Source of the DNA: Pedobacter sp.
GTDB lineage: Bacteria > Bacteroidota > Bacteroidia > Sphingobacteriales > Sphingobacteriaceae
DNA: 56,741 bases
Assembly: GCA_025351765.1 (NCBI GenBank)
Contig: JANXVH010000049.1
Coordinates: forward strand, 1-56,741
Reading direction: 5' to 3'
In this document: in pieces, positions 17,635 through 27,686 of the stretch
Layout of the letters: every line of letters starts with the position of its first letter
Position numbering within the stretch: the stretch's first letter is position 1
Notes under the pieces: generated by a model
Told to the model about the DNA's origin: nothing
Databases searched by the model: none
Seen by the model: only the letters and a program-made list of their open reading frames with translations
Position numbers and translations under genes: made by a program

Positions 17635-18072
17635 ATGGAAATAAACTTAGTACGAAAAAGCGGTAAATTTAATTTCGAAGCAGAAAATTCAGGTGGTTTC
17701 AAAGTAGAACTTGATGCTAAAGAAGCTATAGGAGGTGAAGGTAAAGGTTTTAGGCCTATGGAAATGTTGCTGATAGGTTTAGGAGGCTGCAGCGGAATAG
17801 ATATGGTAAATGTATTGACGAAGCAAAAGGAGCCATTACATGATATCCGGATTGGGATAAAGGCGACGAGAAAAGATGAAGAAATGCCGCCTATATTCGA
17901 TGTGATTGACATTCATTTTAACTTATACGGAGATTTAAATTTGCAAAAGGTAGAGCGGGCACTTGCGCTTACTTTCGATAAATATTGCTCTGTATCAAAT
18001 ATACTTGGACGTTCAGCTACCTTGAACTTCACTTACAAGATACATCAGGAAGAGCCTGCTAACAAAGATTGA
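17635..18072 (+). CDS. OsmC/Ohr-family protein
   Basis: A 145-aa OsmC-fold protein: the N-terminal strand MEINLVRKSGKFNFEAENSGG, the PMEMLLIGLGGCSGIDMV motif with the first catalytic Cys, and FDKYCSVSNILGRSA with the second Cys. It is probably a thiol-dependent peroxidase-like or YhfA-type protein. A start at 17581 would add an unlike 18-residue N-terminus and overlap ispE, so Met at 17635 is preferred. It is followed after 37 bp by the MetZ gene. Confidence 0.88.
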   Translation: MEINLVRKSGKFNFEAENSGGFKVELDAKEAIGGEGKGFRPMEMLLIGLGGCSGIDMVNVLTKQKEPLHDIRIGIKATRKDEEMPPIFDVIDIHFNLYGDLNLQKVERALALTFDKYCSVSNILGRSATLNFTYKIHQEEPANKD

Positions 18073-18109
18073 TAAAAATAAAAGACCATCCAAATACCAG
18101 TAAATAGAC

Positions 18110-19276
18110 ATGCAAGAAGATAATTTTGAAACACTGGCCATACGCCTTCAAGCCGAAAGAACCCAGTTTAAGGAGCATTCTGTTCCATTATATTTAACCT
18201 CAAGCTATAAGTTTGATGATGCTGAAGAGATGCGTGCATTGTTTGCCAATGAAAAGGAAGGCAATGTATACAGTCGCTACGCGAATCCGAATACTGATGA
18301 GCTAATCAATAAAATGGCAGTTTTGGAAGGCGCAGAGAATGGATGGGCAACTGCTAGTGGTATGGCAGCTATATTTACTACATTCGCAGCTTTTTTGCAA
18401 TCCGGCGACCATGTGCTCTCCTCACGTTCTGTTTTTGGGTCAACGCATCAACTTTTAAACAATATTTTTCCTAAATGGGGTATTAGCTATACTTATGCAG
18501 ATTTAGATAAGCCAAAGCAATGGGAGGATGGGATAAAACCAAATACGAAAATCATCTTTGTAGAAACTCCTTCTAACCCTGGAATTGATATTATTGATCT
18601 TGAGTGGTTATGCAACTTGGCCAGAAAGCATGAGATAATGGTTGTGGTCGACAATTGTTTCGCTACACCATACCTTCAGCAGCCCATTAAGTATGGTGCG
18701 GATATTTCCATACATTCTGCTACCAAATTTATAGACGGACAAGGCCGGACGTTGGGAGGTATTATACTGGGATCTAATAAGTTGATCAAAGAAATTGAAG
18801 GTTTTGCTAGGCACAGTGGGCCTGCAATGTCACCATTTAATGCATGGTTGTTGTCTAAAAGTCTGGAAACACTAGCTGTACGGATGGATAGGCATTGTGA
18901 GAGTGCACTGAAGGTAGCTAGATTTTTAGAGACACAGGAAAATGTACAGCGTGTCATGTATCCTTTTTTGGAATCGCACCCCCAATACGAAATTGCTAAA
19001 AAGCAAATGAAGCAGGGGGGTGGTATTGTAACATTGGTTGTTCACGGTGGGGTTGAGGCTGCAAGTCTGTTTATGGATAAATTAAAGATGTTCTCCATCT
19101 CTGCAAATTTGGGTGATACAAGATCTATAGCAACCCATCCAGCAACAAGCACACATTCAAAGTTAACTGAAGAACAACGTTTGGAGGTTGGTATTGAGCA
19201 AGGAACAATACGTTTGTCAATAGGCCTGGAGCATATCGATGATATTATAGCAGATATTAAACAAGCACTTAGCTGA
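18110..19276 (+). CDS. metZ: O-succinylhomoserine/O-acetylhomoserine sulfhydrylase-type PLP enzyme
   Basis: A 388-aa Cys/Met metabolism PLP enzyme that likely converts activated homoserine with sulfide to homocysteine. Evidence: YSRYANPNTDEL substrate region, ASGMAAIF cofactor loop, VVVDNCFATPYLQ, the PLP lysine in HSATKFIDGQG and the C-terminal SIGLEHIDDIIADI. It fits MetZ better than cystathionine gamma-synthase because of the HSATKFIDGQGR context, but the two are hard to separate by eye. The gene ends 8 bp inside the 3' end of the convergent lapA-like gene. Confidence 0.85.
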   Translation: MQEDNFETLAIRLQAERTQFKEHSVPLYLTSSYKFDDAEEMRALFANEKEGNVYSRYANPNTDELINKMAVLEGAENGWATASGMAAIFTTFAAFLQSGDHVLSSRSVFGSTHQLLNNIFPKWGISYTYADLDKPKQWEDGIKPNTKIIFVETPSNPGIDIIDLEWLCNLARKHEIMVVVDNCFATPYLQQPIKYGADISIHSATKFIDGQGRTLGGIILGSNKLIKEIEGFARHSGPAMSPFNAWLLSKSLETLAVRMDRHCESALKVARFLETQENVQRVMYPFLESHPQYEIAKKQMKQGGGIVTLVVHGGVEAASLFMDKLKMFSISANLGDTRSIATHPATSTHSKLTEEQRLEVGIEQGTIRLSIGLEHIDDIIADIKQALS

Positions 19277-19562
19277 TGTAATCGCGATCTTCATCGCTAA
19301 GTTGTTCGTTACTATTTTTAATTTGGCGGTCTGCAGGATGATCTTGCGGACCGTTATTGTCATAGCTACTTACTGTAGTTTTAGGTTTGGCCGCCCAGAA
19401 GCCTAAAACGAAACCTAGAAAGCTGAATACTCCTACAATAACGAGTTTTGAGACTTCTGCTTTAATAAAAATGAAATTGAATTCTACTGCATCCGTGTTC
19501 AGCATTAAAAATATAATGATTATTGCTGTTATTGCTATAATTGAAATGGTTTTTGCGCTCAT
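19269..19562 (-). CDS. LapA-domain small membrane protein
   Basis: A 97-aa protein with two membrane helices (residues about 5-22 and 40-58) separated by a short loop (NTDAVEFNFIFIKAEVS) typical of the lipopolysaccharide assembly protein A domain. The C-terminus is polar. Its role is likely envelope-related. It converges with the MetZ gene by 8 bp and is followed upstream by the TolB-like outer-membrane gene on the same strand. Confidence 0.75.
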   Translation of the reverse strand: MSAKTISIIAITAIIIIFLMLNTDAVEFNFIFIKAEVSKLVIVGVFSFLGFVLGFWAAKPKTTVSSYDNNGPQDHPADRQIKNSNEQLSDEDRDYIS

Positions 19563-19575
19563 TGAATGCTTGGTT

Positions 19576-22374
19576 TTAAAACGTATAATTAAGTATTAAC
19601 TCGAATATAGGGTTTTGGTGGTAAATTTTATTTACAAATACACACCTGCCGCCTAACTCAACATCTGGCTGGTAACGCAACAGGTTCATATTACTACGTA
19701 ATTCGAAGCCATATGTTTTAGGTTCTGCAAAGTTTGTTTCCGTGCCAATGTTTTCGTAATGACAAAATAAGCTTGCTCTTATATTCCTAATATAAGCGAT
19801 AGGTCCCAGTTCGGCATCAGGAAAGGCGATAGGGAAGCGATAGTTGAAAAGTAGCGTGTTTTCCAGTTTGCTTTTAGCAAGAATATTGTTGTAACCATAT
19901 ACCGTATTGATTTGCTGATCAAACCGCCTTATTCCCCATGAATTTTGCCAGTTAAAATTAGCAAGGAAGGAATGGTTTCTTGCAAGTCCAGGGAAGTAAA
20001 GAAAGCCTTCGGCCGCGAATTGCCCGCCTTTAAGGTTGTTGTCAAACGGTTGATGCAAGTACGTTAACCTGAGCACCTGTGCCCATTTGGGAGCAATGTC
20101 CCGCTCGGCCTGTCTTTTTGCGTGAGATAAAGACATACTGTACTGCATGGGAAAATTTAATGTTTTGATAAAGGTAGAGGGAAGATTCTCTGTCATATAA
20201 CGCTGCGTGTAGCTAGTAAGTGTGTTTATTGAGATATTGTAAGTGTCATTCAAAGAATTAAAACTTAGCGGCAGGGACGCCTGCAATTGTATGTTATTTT
20301 CTCTCCAATCGCCCTGCTTTGTTACTTTGTTTTGGGTATAAAAGGTTCTTCTGGGTCGGTTTCTGAAAGTTGTTGTAAGTATTGGATATAAAGCTTTAAA
20401 AGTAAACCCCGTGCTGTACTCGACACGGTTCAGGTCTCGCAAATATTCTACCCCTCCAAAATAATCGAAAGTATTCAATAGGTTATTTGAAACCAGTTGC
20501 AATCCTCCACGATATTCGTTTTCTATTGTGGGGATTAAACTGTGTACATTAAACAAGTTCCCTAAAGCGTGATAGGGTCTTGAGCTGTAGCTGCTATCTG
20601 GAACATTTAAAAATACGTTTGGGCTTTTTTCCTGTGCACGGGTTATTTCATTAAAATTAACAAAATAATTGTTTGTAACTACGCTATGCTTTATAGCTGT
20701 TTGAGCAATGTGGTAGCCGTTTGATTGATAATTGTTAAAAAGCATGGTGCTGTCGGATATGGACGGGTTAAAGGCACCATATTTTGCGGCGCTCAGCGCG
20801 CTTATATTTTTAGATAAGGTGTCTAGCTCGTAGATGTTGTCGATGCCGCTGTAGTGAGCGTTAAATACTATTCCTCGACTTGTAAATATTGGCCTGCCTA
20901 TTTGCTGTTGAGATTCGTCTAATACTTTTTCGTTTCTGGAGTTGCCATCGGTTATAAAAACAGCTTTTCCTTTTTCACTTATACCAAGGTAGGCAATTAG
21001 TTTTCCCGTGTTATCGAACGATGGATTTTGAAGAATTAGATTTTCTGGGTTTTTTAGGGTTTCCATCACATTACCTGTATTTGCATCAAGCACCACTAGA
21101 TTTGACTTATTGTTCAGATCGATCTCCACAGCAACGATTTTTGTCCCATCTGATGAAATGGAAGGAGAGAAGATCCTACTTTTGTGGGTAATTGTGCTAA
21201 TTTTTCTTTTATCAAAATTGTAGGTGCAAATTACGCTATAGCTCCTTTGGCGGTATCTTGGATCGTATCGTATCTCATCCCATGTAATTTTGTTGTTTGA
21301 AAAACTGAACCATGGCTGCTCCTGGTAGCCAATTCCAAAAAGCCTTGTTTCTTTTTTTTGATTGTCAATCGTCACAAAATAAGAGGTTGCCGATTTGCTC
21401 TGCTTTAATGCAAGTATTTTTCCGTCCGGAAGTCTGACAGGCATGAAATAATTTGCGGCATAGCTGGAAGCTTTATTCAACGAGCGATAATCTTCAGTTT
21501 TCATAGCATCGTTCTGACTACTCCATGCGTTGGTTAATATTTTGGTGGTTTTGTCGAACCACTTCTTTGTGCCAAGCCCTGTGAATTTTTTGAGACTGTT
21601 AGAAAATGGATACAGGCGTATCGGTCTTTGACGAATGTCTCCGAGAATACTGTCTATAATACCTTTTCCAAATTCCGCTTTTATGGTAGAGGTCATGAGA
21701 TAGCCCAATTGGTAATATCCGGGTGTGATGTCTTTTTGGGAACCGAAATTGATTTTACTGTAAGAGAACTTTTTTCCATCCAGCAGGTTTGCTCGGTAAG
21801 GCATAATCCAGGATGGCTGCTTACCTCGACCGGCATTTGTTAGTGCTGTTTCGATCGTTACTGCATCACCCTCAAAAGCCCAAAGCGGTATGCTTACACC
21901 GAACCAGGCGAAGTAAATATCTTCGGAAAATGGGTGTGCTTTACCACCTGTCAATTTATCAAATTGCGCCATGTGTCTGAGCTCATGAACTGCCAGGTTG
22001 TTTAGCCAATCCTGACTGTCATATTGCTGGGGTGGGGTAGTGAAGAACTCTGACTTTTTTGGAGCCAGTTGCACGAAACCATTTGCCATCACACCACGGT
22101 TCTGGAGGATCACCGGAATCTCGGTTTTTGATCTCCCCAGACTGGCGCCAACATGCGGATAGATGTAGCTAAGCGTATTCGCCATTCTTTGTGCTTCTTT
22201 TTCCAGCTCTTGTGGATAGATGATCCTAAAACCCGAAGCATTTATTTGGCGCCATTTTACACTAAGGGGGTTTTGTTCACTATTAAAAATCTGTGCAGAA
22301 ACAGTAAGTGAGGTAAAACTTAATATAATTACGTATAAGATATTGATAATTAACAGTTTTAATGTAAATTTCAT
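19576..22374 (-). CDS. TolB-like propeller and outer-membrane barrel protein with a metalloprotease-like N-domain
   Basis: A 932-aa exported protein. A signal peptide covers about residues 1-28. Residues about 30-270 hold a peptidase-MA-like domain with HELRHMAQFDK, a gluzincin-type metal motif with Arg at its fourth residue (HELRH). Residues about 280-620 contain repeating WD/TolB-like beta-propeller blades (ISSDGTKIVAVE, FDNTGKLIAYLG). From about residue 620 an aromatic-rich region ends in LILNYTF, with a final Phe typical of beta-barrels inserted by BAM. Metal-dependent activity is uncertain. An upstream Met at 22383 is possible. Confidence 0.7.
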   Translation of the reverse strand: MKFTLKLLIINILYVIILSFTSLTVSAQIFNSEQNPLSVKWRQINASGFRIIYPQELEKEAQRMANTLSYIYPHVGASLGRSKTEIPVILQNRGVMANGFVQLAPKKSEFFTTPPQQYDSQDWLNNLAVHELRHMAQFDKLTGGKAHPFSEDIYFAWFGVSIPLWAFEGDAVTIETALTNAGRGKQPSWIMPYRANLLDGKKFSYSKINFGSQKDITPGYYQLGYLMTSTIKAEFGKGIIDSILGDIRQRPIRLYPFSNSLKKFTGLGTKKWFDKTTKILTNAWSSQNDAMKTEDYRSLNKASSYAANYFMPVRLPDGKILALKQSKSATSYFVTIDNQKKETRLFGIGYQEQPWFSFSNNKITWDEIRYDPRYRQRSYSVICTYNFDKRKISTITHKSRIFSPSISSDGTKIVAVEIDLNNKSNLVVLDANTGNVMETLKNPENLILQNPSFDNTGKLIAYLGISEKGKAVFITDGNSRNEKVLDESQQQIGRPIFTSRGIVFNAHYSGIDNIYELDTLSKNISALSAAKYGAFNPSISDSTMLFNNYQSNGYHIAQTAIKHSVVTNNYFVNFNEITRAQEKSPNVFLNVPDSSYSSRPYHALGNLFNVHSLIPTIENEYRGGLQLVSNNLLNTFDYFGGVEYLRDLNRVEYSTGFTFKALYPILTTTFRNRPRRTFYTQNKVTKQGDWRENNIQLQASLPLSFNSLNDTYNISINTLTSYTQRYMTENLPSTFIKTLNFPMQYSMSLSHAKRQAERDIAPKWAQVLRLTYLHQPFDNNLKGGQFAAEGFLYFPGLARNHSFLANFNWQNSWGIRRFDQQINTVYGYNNILAKSKLENTLLFNYRFPIAFPDAELGPIAYIRNIRASLFCHYENIGTETNFAEPKTYGFELRSNMNLLRYQPDVELGGRCVFVNKIYHQNPIFELILNYTF

Positions 22375-22690
22375 GTGCAGCATATTGATTTGCTAAATTT
22401 ATTAGTTTTATTTTAAATATGAACGAAGTATTTGGTGCATTTTTACTTTAACAAATGATTGTAACATATTGATTTTAAGAATTATTACATTTTTAATGTA
22501 AATCATAGTAATGCATTAATTATCGTTTATATCCTTGATAAATGCCTATTTTTACCAAGTAAGATTCTAAAAAAAAAGAAAGCATCAAATACTGGTTTAA
22601 TATACACTAAATGCACCAGATCATCAACCTAGATTAGTAGGGAAATCAGTCTATAATCAGACTCCCCTATGCAAGTTTCACACTTAAATA
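22375..22690. other. Intergenic region
   Basis: AT-rich, 316 bases, with no gene and no clear promoter consensus. It probably holds the promoter of the TolB-like gene and the end of the EamA operon. Confidence 0.5.
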
Positions 22691-23575
22691 TTACTGTAAA
22701 TTTTTGTGTTTTTTATAGATGGGATATAGGAAAACGGATCCGATTATAAGGGTGGCCCCAAGGTAAAATCCTAGGGACATGGTCTCTTTGTTACCGAAGA
22801 AAATGAAGGCAAGAAGGATGCCGTAAACGGGTTCGAGATTAGTGATCAGGGCTACCCTAAAGGCCGACAAACTGCGCATCACAGATACCCCTGCAACGTA
22901 AGCAAGCGCTGTACAAATGGTTCCCAAAATCATTAAATATATCCAGTCTGCACGGCCCAAAACGAATTGCTCTTTTAATAAATCACCAGTAATCAACCGG
23001 TAAATACTGATCCAGAAAAACGCACCAGCTATCTCATAAAAACCAATGATTTTAGGGTCGTTTTTCTGTACAAGAGTAGAGTTGATTGTAGAAAAAAGGC
23101 TTGAAGCGAGTGCTGAAGAAAGCCCTAAAATAATGCCCTCGGTGTATTGGGATTCGAATTTAAAAATCAAATATATTCCCAATATAATAATCAAACCTAT
23201 GACTACATCCGGTATTAAAATGGACTGTTTTTTTATAAGGGGTTCTAATATTGCTGTAAATAACGTAAAGGATGAAAGACATACCAGAGTAACCGAAACA
23301 GTGGAAACCTTTATTGCATGGAAAAATAAGATCCAGTGGATTGCAACTATACTTCCAGTAAAAAAGAACTGAAAAAACTGTTTTCTGGAAACCTTTAGAC
23401 TAGTACGAGAAACAATAAAATAAATTAGTAGGGAGACACTAGCGATCATTACACGATACCAGACCAATTGCACAGCAGTAATGGATATTAAGTTACCTAG
23501 TATACCTGTAAAGCCCCATATAAACACAGTGAAATGCAGGATAAGCAAATCTCTGGTCAGTTTGGATTTTGCCAT
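22691..23575 (-). CDS. EamA-family DMT transporter
   Basis: A 294-aa protein with about ten hydrophobic segments and two EamA repeats: IWGFTGILGNLISIT in the first half and EPVYGILLAFIFFGNKETMSLGFYLGA in the second. It is probably a metabolite exporter; the substrate is unknown. It directly follows the lptG-like gene, with start and stop overlapping by one base. It forms the third gene of the tgt-lptG-EamA operon. Confidence 0.88.
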   Translation of the reverse strand: MAKSKLTRDLLILHFTVFIWGFTGILGNLISITAVQLVWYRVMIASVSLLIYFIVSRTSLKVSRKQFFQFFFTGSIVAIHWILFFHAIKVSTVSVTLVCLSSFTLFTAILEPLIKKQSILIPDVVIGLIIILGIYLIFKFESQYTEGIILGLSSALASSLFSTINSTLVQKNDPKIIGFYEIAGAFFWISIYRLITGDLLKEQFVLGRADWIYLMILGTICTALAYVAGVSVMRSLSAFRVALITNLEPVYGILLAFIFFGNKETMSLGFYLGATLIIGSVFLYPIYKKHKNLQ

Positions 23576-24681
23576 TATTTAGGCGCCTTTCTTAGGAGAT
23601 AATAACCGAGCAAACCAAAAATAAGTGTTGGTGCTAGAACAGATAGTAAAGGTGATATTCCCCCTTTTAAAGAGAACATTTTTGCAAACTGACCAAGCAC
23701 TATGTAACCGAAACTCAGTAAGATGCCTATTCCAAGCGGTAAGCCTACACCGCCCCTTACTTTTCTGGACGACAAGGCAACGCCAATTAGTGTTAACACA
23801 AATGCGGAGAGTGGACTTAACCAACGCTTATAGCGCTCAAACAGGAGGTCGTTCTCAACGCCTGTACCTCGTACCTTCTCTTTACGAATCTTTTCTGATA
23901 ATTCTTTATTACTTAGATTTTCAAAGATATTATCGTAAGCAGAGAAATCATCCGGCCTCATATCCAGTACCGTATCTTTAAGAGAGCCATACGGCCCAGC
24001 TACAAGCTTCTCTTTAAGACCGTTAATATATCTGGTAGAATAATTATTTAATCGCCAAACGCGTTTTACAGAGTCGTAGGAGACTTTCTCAGCTACTACT
24101 TTTTTGGTCATCACGTCCCCTTTAAAATTATCCAGGTTAAATTTATTACCTATCATGGTCTTGTTGTCAAAGTTGTCCATGTATATATAGGTATTTTCAT
24201 CTAGCCTCATGTGGATATTAATTTTGGTAGACGGATCATTTTTCTTTACATAAGTGTTCTCAAAACTGTTTTTTAAGCGGTTCGTATAAGGAAGTATGTA
24301 TAGATTAGAAGCAAGATTAAAAGCGAAAATGATAAAAGCAGATACAAAATAGGGTTGAAGAAATCTATTAAAACTTACGCCCCCACTCAGTATAGGTACA
24401 ATTTCTGTTTGGTCAGCCATCTTTGCCGTAAAGAAAATAACGGCAATAAAATTTATGAGCGGCGATAGCATGTTAACATAGTACGGTATAGATCCTGCGT
24501 AATAAAGACTAATAACCTGCCAAAATGTTAAGTTGGCACTTAGGAAATCATCTAGTTTTTCTGAGAGGTCAAATATGATGATAATGATAATAAACAGGGT
24601 TAGGGTATACAAAAACGTACCCAGATACTTGCTGATGATGTACCAGTCTATTATTTTTATCCTGTCTTTTAAAAAACTCAT
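23575..24681 (-). CDS. LptF/LptG-family permease
   Basis: A 368-aa YjgP/YjgQ-type permease of the LPS export ABC complex, which extracts LPS from the inner membrane. There are three membrane helices at the N-terminus (SKYLGTFLYTLTLFII), a large periplasmic domain (about residues 100-270) and three C-terminal helices (LPLGIGILLSFGYIVLG, VLAPTLIFGLLGYYLL). The ATG abuts the stop of tgt. LptF and LptG cannot be distinguished by eye; the final segment resembles LptG. It works with LptB elsewhere. Confidence 0.9.
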   Translation of the reverse strand: MSFLKDRIKIIDWYIISKYLGTFLYTLTLFIIIIIIFDLSEKLDDFLSANLTFWQVISLYYAGSIPYYVNMLSPLINFIAVIFFTAKMADQTEIVPILSGGVSFNRFLQPYFVSAFIIFAFNLASNLYILPYTNRLKNSFENTYVKKNDPSTKINIHMRLDENTYIYMDNFDNKTMIGNKFNLDNFKGDVMTKKVVAEKVSYDSVKRVWRLNNYSTRYINGLKEKLVAGPYGSLKDTVLDMRPDDFSAYDNIFENLSNKELSEKIRKEKVRGTGVENDLLFERYKRWLSPLSAFVLTLIGVALSSRKVRGGVGLPLGIGILLSFGYIVLGQFAKMFSLKGGISPLLSVLAPTLIFGLLGYYLLRKAPK

Positions 24682-25812
24682 TTACAATTTATTGCCTAAT
24701 ATAGTTACCATCTTATTTTTCCAGGCATAGAATTCACCGCTGATGATTTTTTTACGTGCTTCTTTCACCAACCACAAATAGAAGTGAAGGTTATGTAGGG
24801 TTGCAATTTGCGCTCCAAGCATTTCTTTAGAGTGCATAAGATGACGTAAATAAGCCTTAGAATAAGCCCTGTCTGCGTATAAATCGCTATCTTCATCTAT
24901 AGGAGTAAAATCGTTCTCCCATTTTTTATTGCCTATGTTAATGACTCCATTCCTGGTAAACAGCATTCCGTTTCTTGCATTTCTAGTAGGCATTACACAA
25001 TCAAACATATCTATTCCTAACGCAATATTCTCCAGGATGTTTATTGGAGTACCAACGCCCATAAGGTAACGTGGCTTCTCCTCTGGAAGTATGTTGCATA
25101 CAATTTCCGTCATGCCATACATCTCTTCAGCAGGCTCACCAACTGATAATCCGCCAATTGCGTTTCCCTCACGACCCATTGATGCAATAAACTCGGCCGA
25201 TTTAACTCTTAAATCTTTGTAAACAGAACCCTGTACTATTGGGAAAAGTGTTTGATTAAAGCCGTATTTAGATTCTGTTGAGTCAAATCTGGTGCAACAA
25301 CGTTTTAACCACCTATGTGTCATGTTAATAGAAGCCGCAGCATAGTTATAGTCGCATGGATAAGGCGTACACTCATCAAATGCCATAATAATATCTGCAC
25401 CTATAGTGCGCTGAATATCCATAGCATATTCAGGTGTAAAAAGGTGTTTAGAGCCATCAATATGAGATCTAAATGTGACGCCTTCTTCTTTTATTTTTCT
25501 AACCTTACTTAGCGAATAAACCTGGTAACCGCCACTATCAGTAAGAATAGGCCGTTCCCATCCTATAAATTTATGCAAACCACCCGCCTGCTCTATAATT
25601 GGAAGTCCGGGTCTTAGGTAAAGATGGTATGTATTTCCAAGAATGATCTTAGCGTCGATATCTTCTACAAGCTCCCGCTGATGCACGGCTTTAACTGTTC
25701 CTGCCGTGCCAACCGGCATAAAAATAGGTGTTTGTATTTCGCCATGGTCTGTCGTTACCGTACCAGCTCTGGCTTTCGAGTGTATATCTTTCGCCTCTAA
25801 ACTAAAATTCAT
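24682..25812 (-). CDS. tgt: Queuine tRNA-ribosyltransferase (Tgt)
   Basis: Exchanges guanine-34 for the queuine precursor preQ1 in tRNAs with GUN anticodons. The 376-aa protein begins MNFSLEAKDIHSKARAGTV and shows the TGT signatures: TPIFMPVGTAGTVKAV, LTDSGGYQVYSL, DIIMAFDECTPYP, QGSVYKDLR, GLSVGEP, CVMPTRNARNG. Residues after about 300 carry the zinc-binding part in a degenerate form. An upstream in-frame ATG (25848) lies within the promoter region, so 25812 is chosen. It is the first gene of the operon with lptG and EamA. Confidence 0.93.
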   Translation of the reverse strand: MNFSLEAKDIHSKARAGTVTTDHGEIQTPIFMPVGTAGTVKAVHQRELVEDIDAKIILGNTYHLYLRPGLPIIEQAGGLHKFIGWERPILTDSGGYQVYSLSKVRKIKEEGVTFRSHIDGSKHLFTPEYAMDIQRTIGADIIMAFDECTPYPCDYNYAAASINMTHRWLKRCCTRFDSTESKYGFNQTLFPIVQGSVYKDLRVKSAEFIASMGREGNAIGGLSVGEPAEEMYGMTEIVCNILPEEKPRYLMGVGTPINILENIALGIDMFDCVMPTRNARNGMLFTRNGVINIGNKKWENDFTPIDEDSDLYADRAYSKAYLRHLMHSKEMLGAQIATLHNLHFYLWLVKEARKKIISGEFYAWKNKMVTILGNKL

Positions 25813-25836
25813 AAATCGGGTTCCACTAAAATCTGC

Positions 25837-25844
25837 CAAAAGTA
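25837..25844 (-). promoter_or_regulatory. -7 promoter element of tgt
   Basis: On the minus strand, TACTTTTG fits TAnnTTTG and lies 24 bases before the chosen ATG at 25812. It supports that start over the upstream ATG at 25848. Confidence 0.5.
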
Positions 25845-25941
25845 GCAAAAAACCAGCTATTTAAGCTCTAAATTTTTTATCAACAAACAGGCTTGATTAC
25901 AAATTAAAAATCGGAAATTTGCCGGCTAGTTAAAAATCACC

Positions 25942-27063
25942 GTGGAATTAACGTTAATTGAAATATGCCTCCTGTCGGGATTGGCCTTTTGCTTCCTGAT
26001 GCAGGTTTATTACAGCCTTTTTATACACCTCAGGCTTGCAAATAAATCAATTGAACCTATACCAAGCATTGCAAGAAATCCACTGAGTGTAATTATTTGT
26101 GCCAGAAACGAAGCCGAAAATTTGACCGAATATCTTCCTCTTGTACTCACTCAGAACTATCCAGATTATGAGGTTATTGTAGTAAATGACCGGTCCTGGG
26201 ATGGAACGGATGAAATATTGGAAGAGTTTGAGAAGAAATACAAGCATCTTAAGGTAGTTAATATTACCGACGGACAGAAGTTTATTGCCGGTAAAAAGTT
26301 TGCCGTTACAATGGGGATAAAAGCAGCAACAAACAATTGGTTGGTATTTACTGACGCAGATTGCGCACCTGCATCATCACAATGGTTGCTTGGGATGCAA
26401 CAGCCAGAAGATGATAACACTGAAATTTTGTTAGGGTATTCTCCATACCTGAAAAGAAAAGGGATTTTGAATGCGCTGATCCGATACGAAACTTTTTTTA
26501 CTGCTGTTAACTATCTTTCATTCGCACTAAAAGGAATGCCTTACATGGGAGTAGGTAGAAATATGGCCTATAAAAAAACACTATTTTTTAAAAATAAAGG
26601 CTTTGCGGCACATATGCACATCCCTTCTGGGGATGACGATCTTTTTGTTAATGCACATGCAAACAAGCAAAATACAAACGTACAAATCGAGCCAGATACT
26701 CATGTGTGGAGCAATCCAAATACATCTTTTGGCGCTTACCTGAGACAAAAAAAACGTCATTTAGGTGCTGGTAAGCTTTACAAAGGCAAACATAAACTCA
26801 TCTTGTCCTTTCAGATTACTGTGCAGTTTTTATTTTACGCCTTCTTTATCGCGCTGATGTTTTTTGATCCTGCAAGATATATTGCACTTGGTATTTTATT
26901 GTTAAGCATCATTATCAGGAGTTTTGTGTACCCTAAATTGTTAAAGAAGCTTAATTACAGCGAGCTGCGGTGGTGGTTCCCATTCCTTGATATTCTCTTA
27001 TTCATTTTTCTGGTGTTTAATGCACTAGTGTCTATATTTGTTAAAAAAGTACAGTGGAAATAA
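25942..27063 (+). CDS. Glycosyltransferase family 2, membrane-attached
   Basis: A 373-aa GT2. The N-terminal membrane helix (about residues 8-30) is followed by a GT-A fold with SVIICARNEAENL, VIVVNDRSWDGTDEIL and the DxD-like FTDADCAPA; the QxxRW-like part is QKKRHLGAG. Two or three membrane helices occupy the C-terminus. It probably builds an envelope glycoconjugate. A GTG start is inferred, since the protein sequence begins naturally there. It overlaps rsmG by 10 bp. Confidence 0.87.
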   Translation: MELTLIEICLLSGLAFCFLMQVYYSLFIHLRLANKSIEPIPSIARNPLSVIICARNEAENLTEYLPLVLTQNYPDYEVIVVNDRSWDGTDEILEEFEKKYKHLKVVNITDGQKFIAGKKFAVTMGIKAATNNWLVFTDADCAPASSQWLLGMQQPEDDNTEILLGYSPYLKRKGILNALIRYETFFTAVNYLSFALKGMPYMGVGRNMAYKKTLFFKNKGFAAHMHIPSGDDDLFVNAHANKQNTNVQIEPDTHVWSNPNTSFGAYLRQKKRHLGAGKLYKGKHKLILSFQITVQFLFYAFFIALMFFDPARYIALGILLLSIIIRSFVYPKLLKKLNYSELRWWFPFLDILLFIFLVFNALVSIFVKKVQWK

Positions 27064-27686
27064 AGTCTACAATAATTCAGGAATACTTCAAAGATCTAAC
27101 TGCTTTGCAAATTAGCCAGTTTGATCAATTGTACGAGTTGTATAGTTTCTGGAATGCCCAGATCAATGTCATTTCAAGAAAGGACATCGATGAGCTTTAC
27201 GAGCGCCATATTTTACATTCTCTTGGTATCGCAAAGTTCTGCACTTTTAAACCAGGTGAGAAGATTCTTGATGTTGGAACAGGTGGGGGCTTTCCTGGTA
27301 TCCCTTTGGCTATATTGTTTCCTGAAACCAGCTTCCATCTGGTCGATTCAATAGGGAAGAAGATAAAAGTGGTTACGGAAGTTGCAGCTGCTCTTGAACT
27401 TAAAAATGTAAGGGCCAGTCATTTGAGGGCAGAACAAGTGGACGACAAATATGATTTTATCGTATCTAGGGCTGTTACCAAGCTAATCGATTTCTACCCA
27501 TGGATAAGAGGAAAATTCAATAAGAACTCAAAGAATGCCATTGCGAATGGGATCTTGTATTTAAAAGGTGGAGATTTAACGGAAGAAATTGCGGAATCAC
27601 GACTAAAAGCGGAGCTATATCCGCTTTCAGCCTACTTTAAAGAAGATTTTTTTGAAACTAAGTATGTGGTTTATATTCCACAGTAA
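27054..27686 (+). CDS. rsmG: 16S rRNA (guanine(527)-N(7))-methyltransferase
   Basis: A 210-aa SAM-dependent methyltransferase of G527 in 16S rRNA. Motifs: LYELYSFWNAQINVIS near the N-terminus, the SAM site DVGTGGGFPGIPLAILFP and the conserved VSRAV segment. The start is GTG (27054), inside the preceding gene by 10 bp, so the two are translationally coupled. Length is normal. Loss of this enzyme is linked to streptomycin tolerance in other bacteria. Confidence 0.93.
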   Translation: MEIKSTIIQEYFKDLTALQISQFDQLYELYSFWNAQINVISRKDIDELYERHILHSLGIAKFCTFKPGEKILDVGTGGGFPGIPLAILFPETSFHLVDSIGKKIKVVTEVAAALELKNVRASHLRAEQVDDKYDFIVSRAVTKLIDFYPWIRGKFNKNSKNAIANGILYLKGGDLTEEIAESRLKAELYPLSAYFKEDFFETKYVVYIPQ

